Part shown: one piece after another, positions 14,904 to 23,851 of the stretch | Position numbering within the stretch: position 1 is the stretch's first letter | How the letters are laid out: each line of letters opens with the position of its first letter | DNA from: Pseudomonas coleopterorum | GTDB lineage: Bacteria > Pseudomonadota > Gammaproteobacteria > Pseudomonadales > Pseudomonadaceae | Length of the DNA stretch: 64,000 nt | Reading direction: 5' to 3' | Assembly: GCF_900105555.1 (NCBI RefSeq) | Contig: NZ_FNTZ01000001.1 | Coordinates: 1,736,001-1,800,000, forward strand | Program-made: the position numbers and the translations under genes | Notes under the pieces: generated by a model | Database searches by the model: none | Told to the model about the DNA's origin: nothing | Seen by the model: the letters and a program-made list of their open reading frames with translations, nothing else

Positions 14904-15344
14904 ATGAAGACATCCGCAAAAGGCATCGCTTTGATCAAGTCCGCTGAGGGTTTGAGACTTGAGGCGTATCCGGACCCTGGCACTGGCGGGCCGCCCTGGA
15001 CGATCGGATACGGCAGTACATCGGGCGTTACCCCTGACAGTGTCATCACCGAGGCCCAGGCTGAGCGAATGCTGGGCGAGGATCTCGTTCGATTCGAGCG
15101 GGCTGTGGAGCGGCAGGTGATCGTGCCACTCGACCAAGGGCAATTCGATGCACTGGTGTCGTTCACGTACAACGTCGGCGAAGCCAGCTTTGCCGAATCG
15201 ACCCTGCTGCATCGGTTGAATGCGGGCGATGCCGCTGGCGCAGCCGAGCAGTTCAGCCGGTGGGTGAGTGCCGGCGGGAAGGTCCTGCCTGGCCTGGTCA
15301 GGCGTCGCGCCGCCGAGCGAGCGCTGTTTCTGGGCGTTACGTGA
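14904..15344 (+). CDS. Phage endolysin (GH24 lysozyme), copy 2
   Basis: This 146-residue protein is a paralogue of the endolysin at 2878 with the same GH24 residues (Glu15 in IKSAEG, Asp24 in AYPDPGTGG, Thr33 in WTIGYGS). ATG 14904 follows GGAGGA. Differences from copy 1 are scattered (for example ERQVIVPLDQGQ against ERAVRVPLNQGQ), so the two are diverged homologues and not a recent duplication. It is cytoplasmic and needs a holin. The stop overlaps the Rz start. Confidence 0.93.
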   Translation: MKTSAKGIALIKSAEGLRLEAYPDPGTGGPPWTIGYGSTSGVTPDSVITEAQAERMLGEDLVRFERAVERQVIVPLDQGQFDALVSFTYNVGEASFAESTLLHRLNAGDAAGAAEQFSRWVSAGGKVLPGLVRRRAAERALFLGVT

Positions 15345-15895
15345 TGTCAGGGGTAGCGCAAGTCCGGCTCGTCATCGTGCTGGGGCTGGGCGCCACCGCG
15401 CTGTATGGCGCCTACCGCCATGGGGTGACGGCCACCCATGCTGCCAGAGACGCACAGTGGGCGCAGGCCGTGGCCGCCCAGCAGGTCGAACAGGTGCGAG
15501 CCGTCCAGGCCGCTCGCGACGATGAGCAACGCTTCCAGCGCGAAGCCAATCAGGTAGGAATCGATGCAAGAAAGGAAATCGCTGCTGCCAATGCCGATGC
15601 TGTTGGTCTCGATGCTTCTGGTGACCGCTTGCGCATCCAGGCCGGAACGCTTGCCGCCAACGCTGGTACCTGCGCCAGCACTGCCGGCGCTGCCGACCGA
15701 GGCCCGTCAGCCGCCCGCGCCGCCCTGGTGCTCTCCCAATTGCTCGAGCGCGCTGATGCGCGAGCGGGAGACTTGGCGAAGGCTTATGACCGCGCCCGAA
15801 TAGCCGGTCAGGCGTGCGAGCATGCTTATGATGTGATCAGCGGGCAGCGCGGCGGTCGAGCCCATGATGGCGCCGCTGCGCACGCTCATGAGTGA
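15344..15895 (+). CDS. Inner-membrane spanin (Rz-like, DUF2514 type), copy 2
   Basis: This 183-residue protein has an N-terminal membrane helix (QVRLVIVLGLGATALYGAY) and a long periplasmic helix, and aligns along its length with the spanin at 3315. ATG 15344 overlaps the endolysin stop as TGATG; a GTG at 15341 is the alternative and matches the GTG of copy 1. It carries a C-terminal His/Ala-rich extension (GGRAHDGAAAHAHE) that copy 1 lacks. Rz1 is nested inside it. Confidence 0.85.
   Translation: MSGVAQVRLVIVLGLGATALYGAYRHGVTATHAARDAQWAQAVAAQQVEQVRAVQAARDDEQRFQREANQVGIDARKEIAAANADAVGLDASGDRLRIQAGTLAANAGTCASTAGAADRGPSAARAALVLSQLLERADARAGDLAKAYDRARIAGQACEHAYDVISGQRGGRAHDGAAAHAHE
15564..15803 (+). 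CDS. Outer-membrane spanin lipoprotein (Rz1-like), nested, copy 2
   Basis: This 79-residue lipoprotein is encoded within Rz copy 2 in the +1 frame. It has an n-region MQERK, a hydrophobic core and the lipobox LLVTAC with Cys23, then a proline-rich mature part (LPALPTEARQPPAPPWC). It has the same length as the Rz1 at 3547 and keeps the same C-terminal pattern. Confidence 0.88.
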   Translation: MQERKSLLPMPMLLVSMLLVTACASRPERLPPTLVPAPALPALPTEARQPPAPPWCSPNCSSALMRERETWRRLMTAPE

Positions 15896-15941
15896 AGGCA
15901 CTCCTGGCGCCAACTGCCGGGTACGCAGAACGGCCGGTTCT

Positions 15942-16829
15942 TCAAATCCCCACCAGGCTCAACACCGCCCGAGCAAACTCATCCGGTGCCTCCTGCGGGA
16001 CGTTGTGGCCCACGCCTTCGAGAATCGTCCGACGAACAGGGCCGCTGAATCGTCGTAGCGCCTGCTGCTCATCCTGAACCGGAGTGACACCGTCGCTGGC
16101 CCCGGCCAGGATGACCGTCGGCACGGCGATGACCGGTTGCTTCGCCAGTCTCTGTTCGATGGCGGCGTACTGCGGATCGCCGTCGACCAGTCCGAAGCGA
16201 TGGCGATAGGAGTGCGTGACCACGTCGACGAAGTCGGGGGTGTGGAACGACTGCGCCGAGGCCGAAAACACCTCATCGGTGAATGCCCAGGTCGGCGACC
16301 ATAGGTGCCACAGCAGCTTGCAGAAGGCATCCCGATTGGCTTCAAGGCCGGCGTAGCCACGGGCGCCGTGCAGGTAGTACTGATACCACAAGCGATGCTC
16401 GGCTTCCGGGGCGGCGGGGCGGGTCGCATGGGCAATGTCCTGGATGTTGTAGCCCGGCTCGCAACTGACCAGTCCCGCGACGCGCTCGGGCCATAGGGCG
16501 GACACCACACATGCGGCGCGGCCGCCCCAGTCGTAGCCGGCAAGTACAGCCTGTGGAATGTTCAAAGCATCCAACAATGCCAGCAGGTCCGCCCCCAAGG
16601 CCGCCTGCTCACCCGAGCGAGGCGTGTTGGCAGCGATAAACTGCGTGCCGCCGTATCCGCGCAGGTAGGGGACGATGCATCGGCAACCGGCAGCGGTGAT
16701 CCGTTCGGCCACCGCGTCGTAGGCGCGGATGTCGTAGGGGAAGCCATGCAACAGCACGACCGCGGGCCCATCGGCTGGGCCAAGGTCCCGGTAGGAGACG
16801 TTGAGCACGCCTGCTTGAATCATTTTCAC
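15942..16829 (-). CDS. Alpha/beta hydrolase, epoxide hydrolase/haloalkane dehalogenase-like
   Basis: This 295-residue enzyme has the alpha/beta-hydrolase fold: oxyanion motif HGFP (28-31), nucleophile elbow GYDWGG with Asp100, and catalytic His275 in GVGHNVPQE. An Asp nucleophile points to epoxide hydrolases or dehalogenases, as opposed to esterases (Ser). The GTG start at 16829 is chosen because a strong AGGAGG lies 8 bases upstream. It marks the return to chromosomal genes right of the phage-like island. Substrate unknown. Confidence 0.82.
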   Translation of the reverse strand: MKMIQAGVLNVSYRDLGPADGPAVVLLHGFPYDIRAYDAVAERITAAGCRCIVPYLRGYGGTQFIAANTPRSGEQAALGADLLALLDALNIPQAVLAGYDWGGRAACVVSALWPERVAGLVSCEPGYNIQDIAHATRPAAPEAEHRLWYQYYLHGARGYAGLEANRDAFCKLLWHLWSPTWAFTDEVFSASAQSFHTPDFVDVVTHSYRHRFGLVDGDPQYAAIEQRLAKQPVIAVPTVILAGASDGVTPVQDEQQALRRFSGPVRRTILEGVGHNVPQEAPDEFARAVLSLVGI

Positions 16830-16934
16830 GGGCTCATCCTCCTGTGGGTGATGAGGCTGTGACAACGGCGGGACCAGCGCATCACCGTCCTGAATAGCGA
16901 TGCAGGCACGAAGTCAGCGCCACGGCGAGGATGC

Positions 16935-17726
16935 TCACCACAGTTCCTGCTGAGTGATCGCCTGCCGAGCTGCTTCCCGATACCCCAGCAATACGTCGTA
17001 ATCCTCCAGGGCGGTTTCCTCGACCGTCACGATGCCCAGCACCTCGGCCACCTCGGGCAAATTGGCCAGGGCGGCGTTCATCGCCGCTCTGATCGATTCC
17101 GGCTCCGGGCCCTGAAAGCCGGTGATGAACGGCAGGGTCGGCGCATCGGCGGTACGGGCCAGCACGCGCACGCCCGCCACCTCGCTCGGTGCATGCCGAG
17201 CCAGGTAGGCGAACGTCACGCTGTCGACGGCAGCCAGGTCGGCTTGATCCAGCGCCACGTGGGCGATGCTCTGGCGATGGCTGCCGGTCGCTTCGAGGTG
17301 CTTGAAGAATCGACCGTCGCGCACATGGGCAATGAGCGCGTGGCGCAACAGGTTCATGCCGCTGTTGGAGTCGATGCTGTTGTAGGCACCGCGGCAATTG
17401 AAGAACTCGGGGAGGGTCAGGCGTGAGTCATCATGGCGAACGATCAACAGGCTGCAGTGCTGTCCCGTCGATGCGTGGGGCAGCTTGAAACAAGGTCGGC
17501 CCACAACGCGGACTCGTTTCTTGAGCTCTGTGACCAGCGGGAAACCGCAGGTTTGCGCGAGCACCAGTTGCGGATGCAGCCAGAGCTCTTGCAGGGAGCC
17601 CTGCCAGTTGTCCCGTCGTTGAATACCCAGCAACTGCAGGGTTTCTTCCAGCCAGCGCTGGTAGGCGCCCCCGACGGCGGTGGGTGCGGGGTACATCGAC
17701 AGTTCGGCGATCACTTCACGACTCAT
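16935..17726 (-). CDS. PhnD-like periplasmic-binding-fold protein without signal peptide
   Basis: This 263-residue protein resembles PhnD-type phosphate/phosphonate-binding proteins: MYPAPTAVGGAYQRWLEETL, FNCRGAYNSIDSNSGMNLLR, and the second-lobe motif HVALDQADLAAVDSVTFAYL. Unlike transporter-linked PhnD proteins it has no signal peptide or lipobox at the start, and no ABC genes are near. ATG 17726 overlaps the end of the desaturase gene by 2 codons at most, so the two form an operon. It may be a cytoplasmic ligand sensor; ligand unknown. Confidence 0.7.
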   Translation of the reverse strand: MSREVIAELSMYPAPTAVGGAYQRWLEETLQLLGIQRRDNWQGSLQELWLHPQLVLAQTCGFPLVTELKKRVRVVGRPCFKLPHASTGQHCSLLIVRHDDSRLTLPEFFNCRGAYNSIDSNSGMNLLRHALIAHVRDGRFFKHLEATGSHRQSIAHVALDQADLAAVDSVTFAYLARHAPSEVAGVRVLARTADAPTLPFITGFQGPEPESIRAAMNAALANLPEVAEVLGIVTVEETALEDYDVLLGYREAARQAITQQELW

Positions 17727-17728
17727 GT

Positions 17729-18673
17729 TCAGGCGCTGGCGCTGCGCGGGTGCAGGGGGCTGTCCACGGGGCGCACGGCATAGTTGCGGAACAGTTCGCT
17801 GTAGCCATTGACCAGAAAATGCCCACTGCGTTGCAGCCAATCGGCCCGCCGCTCGCGGTAGACCCGGGGCAGGTAGTACCAAGGCAACCCCGGCAGGTCA
17901 TGATGAACCAGGTGCAGATTGAGATTGAGGAACAGCCAGCGCCACGGCCAGCCCGCTTCGTTGAGCACCGAGCGCTGCTCGGGGGCATCGGCGGGACGAT
18001 GTTCGTAATAGGAACGGACCATGGACAACGCAAGTGCAAGCACGCTGGCCAGCAGGTAGTCGATCACGGGCACGCCGTGACGGGTGATGAACCAGAACAG
18101 TACCGCCACGCACGCCAGGTGGGTCGTCCACATCAGCCAGGCCTGCCTGTCACCGCGCACCAGCCGTGCGCACTGATCCTTGGCCAGCCCGGCCAGCGCC
18201 AGCGCCGGGCCCACGCTCAGACGGCCGAGCAGGGTTTTGTTCAGCCAATGCAGCGCTCGCCCCAGCCCGGCGCTGCCCGACCAGGTCTGGGCATCGAGGT
18301 AGCGGCTTTCAGGGTCGTGCTGCGGCACGGTGATGGTTTCATCACGGTGATGGGCCAGATGGCTGTCGCGATACAGCGTGTAGGGGTACCAGATGGCCAG
18401 CGGCGCGTAGCCCAGCAACTTGTTCACGGTGCGCCAGCGTGTGGGATGCCCGTGGAGCAGTTCATGCTGCAGCGACATCCACAGCGTGATGAGGGGGATC
18501 AACAGCAGCAGGGTCAGCAGACGCCCGATGGAAGGGGTCAGAGTGATCACCGTCCACCAGCCGCCGGTGATACCCAGCAGCAACAGCCACGTAGGCCACT
18601 CGCTGCGCGCGGTCCAGGTGGCCTGCAATTGCAGGATGGAGTGTCGGTGGTGGGCATCCAGGTAGTTAGGCAT
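17729..18673 (-). CDS. Membrane fatty acid desaturase
   Basis: This 314-residue membrane protein has the three histidine boxes of the di-iron desaturase family: HELLHGH (about residue 70), HLAHHRDE (about 107) and HLVHHDLP (about 252), with hydrophobic spans between them. It should insert double bonds or hydroxyl groups in acyl chains or related lipids. It is the first gene of a two-gene operon with the PhnD-like protein. No ferredoxin or reductase partner is next to it. Confidence 0.88.
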   Translation of the reverse strand: MPNYLDAHHRHSILQLQATWTARSEWPTWLLLLGITGGWWTVITLTPSIGRLLTLLLLIPLITLWMSLQHELLHGHPTRWRTVNKLLGYAPLAIWYPYTLYRDSHLAHHRDETITVPQHDPESRYLDAQTWSGSAGLGRALHWLNKTLLGRLSVGPALALAGLAKDQCARLVRGDRQAWLMWTTHLACVAVLFWFITRHGVPVIDYLLASVLALALSMVRSYYEHRPADAPEQRSVLNEAGWPWRWLFLNLNLHLVHHDLPGLPWYYLPRVYRERRADWLQRSGHFLVNGYSELFRNYAVRPVDSPLHPRSASA

Positions 18674-18804
18674 ATGAAGTCACGCAACTGCTGATCGTTA
18701 TGGGACCGACAGTAGCACTGACGCTTATGTCTGGATAATCACCAAAGGCTCTCTAGAAAGCACTGAATGGAATAAATGATGAGTGCAGAGAATGGGCGTC
18801 GAAG

Positions 18805-19029
18805 TTACGCGGCTTTGCCCATTCTCAATGCTGCACCTTTCAAGTCCTGGATCGACAGTGCCAGAGCACCTGCCTGGTTTTCGATCAGCAGCACGTCGTC
18901 GATCAGGTGGTCTATGTTGCGGCTGCGCAGGAAGAGGGCGTGTCCGCTGAGCATCTGATACAGCATCTCCAACTGGAGTGCGGCGTCTTGTACGTCAGCT
19001 TGCATTTCCTTGAGGTGGGTGGCGGCCAT
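18805..19029 (-). CDS. Small helical hypothetical protein
   Basis: This 74-residue protein (MAATHLKEMQADVQDAALQL) is probably all-helical, with a DHLIDDVLLIENQAG segment. ATG 19029 is preceded by TGGAG at good spacing; an in-frame ATG lies 4 codons upstream. It stands alone between the desaturase operon and the aldo/keto reductase. No family recognised. Confidence 0.6.
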   Translation of the reverse strand: MAATHLKEMQADVQDAALQLEMLYQMLSGHALFLRSRNIDHLIDDVLLIENQAGALALSIQDLKGAALRMGKAA

Positions 19030-19253
19030 GAGCTGCTCCAAAGGCTCTATCGTTGTTTTGGCGTCCTGGCCAATCGATGAGCACGGCGTTCTGATAGGGT
19101 TGTAACCAGTCTATCGGCCATGCCCCACTGAACTTCAATAGTATTTGTCGATGCTGGCGATAGGCTTCGCGCTTGATGGATCGCCTGGGATAGGCCAGCA
19201 TCGAGGAACCGGGCCATCGCGATGGCTATTCCCGTCAATGGAGGAATGTACCT

Positions 19254-20276
19254 GTGAGTGACGTCAGATACCGCCGCCTGGGCCGTCATGGTCTTCAGGT
19301 TTCCGAAATCACCCTGGGCACCATGATGTTCGGCGGCCAGACCGACGACGCCACTGCCAAGCGCATCGTCGACGATGCGCTGGAGCAGGGCATCAACGCC
19401 ATCGACACGGCGAACAACTACAACGATGGCGCCTCGGAAATCACAGTGGGCAAGCTGATCGCCGGGCAGCGTTCGCGCTGGGTGTTGTCGAGCAAGTTCG
19501 TCAATCCCAACCCGGGCGTCCAGGGGCCGAATGGACGCGGGGCATCGCGGCACAGTGTGGTCGAGTCGGTGGAAGGCAGCCTGCGTCGTTTGCAGACCGA
19601 CTATCTGGATCTGTATTACGTGCACCGCGAAGACCCGTTCACCCCGGTCGAGGAAACGGTGCGTGCCTTGGCCGATCTGATACGTGCCGGCAAGATTCGG
19701 GGCTACGGGTTGTCGAACCACAGCAGCTGGAAGCTTGCCGAATTCTGCCGTGTTGCAGACCTGCTGAACGTCGAGCGGCCCACCGTCAGCCAGCCGTTGT
19801 ACAACCTGGCCAATCGGCAGATCGAGAGCGAGCATCTGCCAGCGGCCGAGCATTACGGTATCGGTGTGGTTTCCTATAGCCCATTGGCGCGCGGCGTGCT
19901 GACCGCCAAGTACGAGCCCGGCGCCGAGCCCGGCAGCGACACGCGGGCCGGACGCAGTGATCCGCGGCTGCACCAGACCGAATGGCGTCCCGAGTCGCTC
20001 GACCTGGCCCAGCGAATCAAGGATCACGCCCAGGCGCGAGGGATTACCTCGGGGCAGTTTGCCTTGGCGTGGGTGCTGAACAATCGGTTGATCAGCTCGA
20101 CGATCGCCGGCCCGCGCACCGAGGAACAATGGCGGGACTATGTGCCAGCGTTGCAGTACCGGTTCACCGAGGAAGACGAGGCGTTCGTCGATGGCCTGGT
20201 CGTGGCAGGCCACAGCTCGACGCCCGGGTACACCGACCCCAGCTACCCGGTGACGGGTCGCCGGGTTCAGTTCTGA
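19254..20276 (+). CDS. Aldo/keto reductase
   Basis: This 340-residue NADPH-dependent oxidoreductase has the catalytic tetrad of the AKR family visible as DTANNY (Asp and Tyr), SSKF (Lys) and YYVHRED (His), plus the cofactor-end motif SSTIAGPRTEEQWRDY. It is of the YghZ/Kv-beta-like branch by length and LTLGTMMFGG-type start. The GTG start follows GGAGG by 9 bases. It stands alone; physiological substrate unknown. Confidence 0.88.
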   Translation: MSDVRYRRLGRHGLQVSEITLGTMMFGGQTDDATAKRIVDDALEQGINAIDTANNYNDGASEITVGKLIAGQRSRWVLSSKFVNPNPGVQGPNGRGASRHSVVESVEGSLRRLQTDYLDLYYVHREDPFTPVEETVRALADLIRAGKIRGYGLSNHSSWKLAEFCRVADLLNVERPTVSQPLYNLANRQIESEHLPAAEHYGIGVVSYSPLARGVLTAKYEPGAEPGSDTRAGRSDPRLHQTEWRPESLDLAQRIKDHAQARGITSGQFALAWVLNNRLISSTIAGPRTEEQWRDYVPALQYRFTEEDEAFVDGLVVAGHSSTPGYTDPSYPVTGRRVQF

Positions 20277-21859
20277 GCCGCGACGCAGGCGATCGAAGGC
20301 CCGGGAACGGCAGTCGCTATCGTGCTGCCTGCCTGCGGATACCCATATAGGTAGCCCTGAGCATAGTGGCAGCCGTTTTCCGCCAGCCATTTGGGCAGGT
20401 AGGGTTGGTGGAAATCCTCGATGCCCTCGGCCGTCACCTTCATGTTCAGGCTGCGTGCCATCCCCAGGATGGCCTCGACCATGGGCAGATGGTCGATGTT
20501 TCCGGCTTCGAAGAAGGAACGGTCGATCTTGATCTTGTCGATGGACAGCCGCGTCAGATGATACAGGCCAGAGTAGCCGATCCCGAAGTCATCCAACGCG
20601 ACGCTGATGCCATGCCCGTGCAGTTTGCTGAGGTTGCGCTGGGCTGCTTCCAGGTTGCCCACCAGCGCTTCTTCGGTGATCTCGACTTCGAATCGCTCGA
20701 ACGGGAAGTTCTCCTGTTTGAGTTGATCGAAGAGGTGATCCGGAAACAGCTCGTCGGTGATCATCGTCGCACTGACGTTCAGCGACAGATGCAGGTGGTC
20801 ATCCCAGCGGCTGGCCGCTCGACAGGCTTGCCTGACCAGCGAGCGCGTCATCGCCGGAATCAGCCCCAGACGCTCCAGGATCGGTATGAAATCCCCGGGC
20901 ATGCCGGTGCTGCCATCGGGCTTGAGCCAGCGTGCAAGGACCTCGAAACCCACGATCTGCTGTGAGGGCAGGGTGACGATGGGCTGGAAGAACGGCACGA
21001 TTTCTTCTCGGTCGACCGCTTGCTTGAGCGCCAGATCCAGATCGGCTTGAGCGCGCATCAGCCGCTCGTAATCGTTGTCGTAGAAATTGAACGTCGAGCG
21101 ACCGGTGTTTTTTCCCCGGTACATGGCGGTGTCTGCGCAATGCAACAGGGACGAGGCTTCCCTGGCGTCCATCCATGAACGGGAAATGCCGATGGTCGCG
21201 CCCAGGCGCCCGCGCAGCGTAGCTTCGAGTACCGGCTCGCTCAGCCAGCGCACCGTCAGCTCGGCGATTTCGCTGAGTTCGCTTTCTTCCCGGTGGCCCT
21301 GGAACATCAGGCAGAATTCGTCCCCGCCCAGGCGCGCGGCCGTGCCCGCGTGGATTGCGGCAATGCCCTGCAGTCGATGAGCGATCTCCACCAACACGCT
21401 GTCTCCCGCCGAGTGACCGTGCTGATCGTTGATGGCCTTGAAATGGTCCAGGTCGATCAGCAAGATCGCCACGGGCCGACTTTCGTCCAAATGTTTATGC
21501 AGGACGTCCATGAATACGCGTCGATTGATCAGCCCACTGAGGGCGTCGTACTTGGCCAGGGTCTCGGTCTGCGCCTGGATGATTTGCAGGCGCCGATAGC
21601 TCGATTGCGTATTGACCACCAGGCGCTTGAGCACAACGGTGGGGAGGATCAGGGACAGCATCGAAAAGCCCGAGGCCGTCAGGACGAAGCGCCAGCGTTC
21701 GGCGTCTTCGAAATCACCGTCGTAGGGCAGGTTCAGCCAATGCATGACGGAGGCTTCGAGGTGGAATTCCCAGAGCATGGAAAGACCCACCACGGTAAGC
21801 AGACTGAGCAGCAGAAGCGTGGGCAGGCGGCACGGATTTCGGCGGTGTAGATCGGTCAT
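20267..21859 (-). CDS. Membrane GGDEF-EAL c-di-GMP enzyme
   Basis: This 530-residue protein has two membrane helices (residues ~13-31 and ~58-78), an intact GGDEF domain (LLIDLDHFKAIND, then RLGGDEF with GGDEF at 178-182) and an EAL domain (EVLARW, SLNVSA, EITEE, DDFGIGYSGL, IKIDRSF, EGIE). Both active sites look complete, so it could make and break c-di-GMP. No RxxD inhibitory site precedes GGDEF. The short region between the helices is probably a small periplasmic loop. The 3' end overlaps the AKR stop by 10 bases, convergently. Confidence 0.88.
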   Translation of the reverse strand: MTDLHRRNPCRLPTLLLLSLLTVVGLSMLWEFHLEASVMHWLNLPYDGDFEDAERWRFVLTASGFSMLSLILPTVVLKRLVVNTQSSYRRLQIIQAQTETLAKYDALSGLINRRVFMDVLHKHLDESRPVAILLIDLDHFKAINDQHGHSAGDSVLVEIAHRLQGIAAIHAGTAARLGGDEFCLMFQGHREESELSEIAELTVRWLSEPVLEATLRGRLGATIGISRSWMDAREASSLLHCADTAMYRGKNTGRSTFNFYDNDYERLMRAQADLDLALKQAVDREEIVPFFQPIVTLPSQQIVGFEVLARWLKPDGSTGMPGDFIPILERLGLIPAMTRSLVRQACRAASRWDDHLHLSLNVSATMITDELFPDHLFDQLKQENFPFERFEVEITEEALVGNLEAAQRNLSKLHGHGISVALDDFGIGYSGLYHLTRLSIDKIKIDRSFFEAGNIDHLPMVEAILGMARSLNMKVTAEGIEDFHQPYLPKWLAENGCHYAQGYLYGYPQAGSTIATAVPGPSIACVAAQN

Positions 21860-22006
21860 GGTGGCCTCGCAGGGCCAGGTGGAGGATGGAGTGATGTCAG
21901 ACAGCCATTATTCCATAAGTGTTCCCACCGCTGATCGGCATTCGTGTGCATTTGGTCGCCGTAAACCTGGCCGGGTGTGTGCGATGGGCTAAGCGACGAA
22001 CGTCAT

Positions 22007-22033
22007 TCAAGCTTCGAGGGTGCGCGCCGATAG
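22007..22033 (+). promoter_or_regulatory. FliA (sigma-28) promoter of chemoreceptor gene
   Basis: TCAAGCTT (22007-22014), exactly 11 bases, then GCCGATAG (22026-22033) fit the flagellar sigma-28 pattern TAAAGTTT-N11-GCCGATAA closely. It lies 76 bases upstream of the chemoreceptor start. The rest of the 250-bp gap (21860-22109) shows nothing further. Confidence 0.75.
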
Positions 22034-22109
22034 ACCGCTCATAACGCCCATGACCTTATGCAAGGCGCCTACTCCGCGGCGCTTTCGGTCGAACTGACAG
22101 GATTTTCGT

Positions 22110-23750
22110 ATGACGTGGCTGCGCGATGCAAAGTTATCCACCAAAATGCTCGTAGCCTTCGGGCTGTGCGCCTTCATCACGCTGGCCGTGGGCGTGCTAG
22201 GCGCACGCGGGATCAGTCAGCTGTCAGACAGCCTGAAAAACGTGTTTGCCAACAACCTTGTGTCTGTCTCCAAAACAGCCGAAGCCAAGAGCAAGGCGAT
22301 TGCGCAACTCAAGGATCTCTACGCTCTGATAGCCGCCCACGCGGAAAATGACTCGCAGAGCGTCAAGGACACCATCCGCCAGGCCATGACCACCAATCAG
22401 GCGGACAGCGAGAAGGCCTTCGCGATCTATCGCAAGACGCCGCTGGCGGACGACGAGCGTGCCGCTGGCGACCAGATGGAACGCGACTGGCCGATCTATC
22501 AGGCGCAGATCCAGAAAGTGCTGACCGTTCTCGATTCCGGTAACGTCCAGGGAGCGCGCGCGCTCATGTCCGGCGAGATCCAGCAGGCCTATCGTACGGT
22601 CATGGACGAGTTGACCATCATGGTCGAGTCGAACAACCGGCAGATCGCCGAAGGCGCACGCGACGCCGAAGAGCAGGAACAGGCGGCAATCACCGTGCTG
22701 TACATCGGCATCGCCTTGGCCTTTCTGGCTGCCCTGGCACTGGGGCTGTTCATCAGCCGCTTGATCAGCCGGCCCATCGCCACGGCAGTGGCCAGCGCCC
22801 AGTTGATCGCCAAGGGTGACCTGACCCACAGCATCGGCAGCGCGGCGCGCGACGAGACCGGGCAGTTGCTCACGGCGCTGGGCGAGATGCAGGAAGGCCT
22901 CAAGGCGACCATTCACCAGATCGCTGACGCGTCGAATCAGCTCGCTTCGGCTGCGGAAGAACTGAATGCGGTCACCGAAGACGGCAGTCGCGGGCTGCTG
23001 CGCCAGAACGACGAGATTCAGCAGGCGGCCACGGCCGTGACCGAGATGACTTCGGCGGTGGAAGAAGTTGCACGCAATGCCATTTCCACCTCCGAAGCTT
23101 CGAAGACCGCCAGCAGCCAGGCCACAGACGGTCTTGTGCAGGCGCGCAATGCCGTGGATGCGGTGAACAACGCCACGGTCGAGATCCAGTCGTCGACCAC
23201 CATCGTCGAAGACCTGGCGGTGCAGGTGCGCGATATCGGCAAGGTGCTCGATGTGATCCGCGGGATCGCCGAGCAGACCAACCTGTTGGCCCTCAACGCG
23301 GCCATCGAAGCGGCCCGTGCCGGCGAGCAGGGACGCGGTTTTGCCGTGGTTGCCGACGAAGTCCGGGCCCTGGCTGCACGGACCCAGTCTTCGACGGGCG
23401 AGATCGAAAGCATGATCGGGGCGGTACGTTCGCGTGCGGATCAGGCGGTGGCGGCCATGGGCAAGAGTCAGGGGCTGGTGGGCGATACCCAAGTGCTGGC
23501 CAAGGCCACCGGCGAGGCGTTGCAATCCATCGCCACCGGGATCGCGCAGATCAATGACCGCAACCTAGTGATCGCCAGCGCCTGCGAAGAGCAGGCCAAT
23601 GTGGCCCGTGAAGTGGACCGCAACCTGATCAACATTCAGGATCTGTCCACGCAGACCGCGGCCGGTGCCCATCAGACCAGCGCATCGACCCAGGATCTGT
23701 CGCGCCTGGCCACCTCGTTCAACGATCTGGTGAGCCGCTTCCGTCTGTAA
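22110..23750 (+). CDS. Methyl-accepting chemotaxis protein (four-helix-bundle sensor)
   Basis: This 546-residue receptor has a first membrane helix (~12-31), a periplasmic all-helical sensor of the 4HB_MCP type (~32-190), a second helix (~195-212), a HAMP domain ending near 265 and the signalling hairpin. The tip sequence [20 protein letters not shown] and [20 protein letters not shown] is canonical. There is no C-terminal CheR-binding pentapeptide. A FliA promoter precedes it, so it should be expressed with motility genes. Ligand unknown. Confidence 0.92.
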   Translation: MTWLRDAKLSTKMLVAFGLCAFITLAVGVLGARGISQLSDSLKNVFANNLVSVSKTAEAKSKAIAQLKDLYALIAAHAENDSQSVKDTIRQAMTTNQADSEKAFAIYRKTPLADDERAAGDQMERDWPIYQAQIQKVLTVLDSGNVQGARALMSGEIQQAYRTVMDELTIMVESNNRQIAEGARDAEEQEQAAITVLYIGIALAFLAALALGLFISRLISRPIATAVASAQLIAKGDLTHSIGSAARDETGQLLTALGEMQEGLKATIHQIADASNQLASAAEELNAVTEDGSRGLLRQNDEIQQAATAVTEMTSAVEEVARNAISTSEASKTASSQATDGLVQARNAVDAVNNATVEIQSSTTIVEDLAVQVRDIGKVLDVIRGIAEQTNLLALNAAIEAARAGEQGRGFAVVADEVRALAARTQSSTGEIESMIGAVRSRADQAVAAMGKSQGLVGDTQVLAKATGEALQSIATGIAQINDRNLVIASACEEQANVAREVDRNLINIQDLSTQTAAGAHQTSASTQDLSRLATSFNDLVSRFRL

Positions 23751-23851
23751 AATGTTCGAAATGGTTCAACGGGCTCGGCAAATGATCACGGCAACCCGTA
23801 CAATACAGATGGGACGCATTCGCGTCTTTCATCCAGTACGGAGTTACATGC

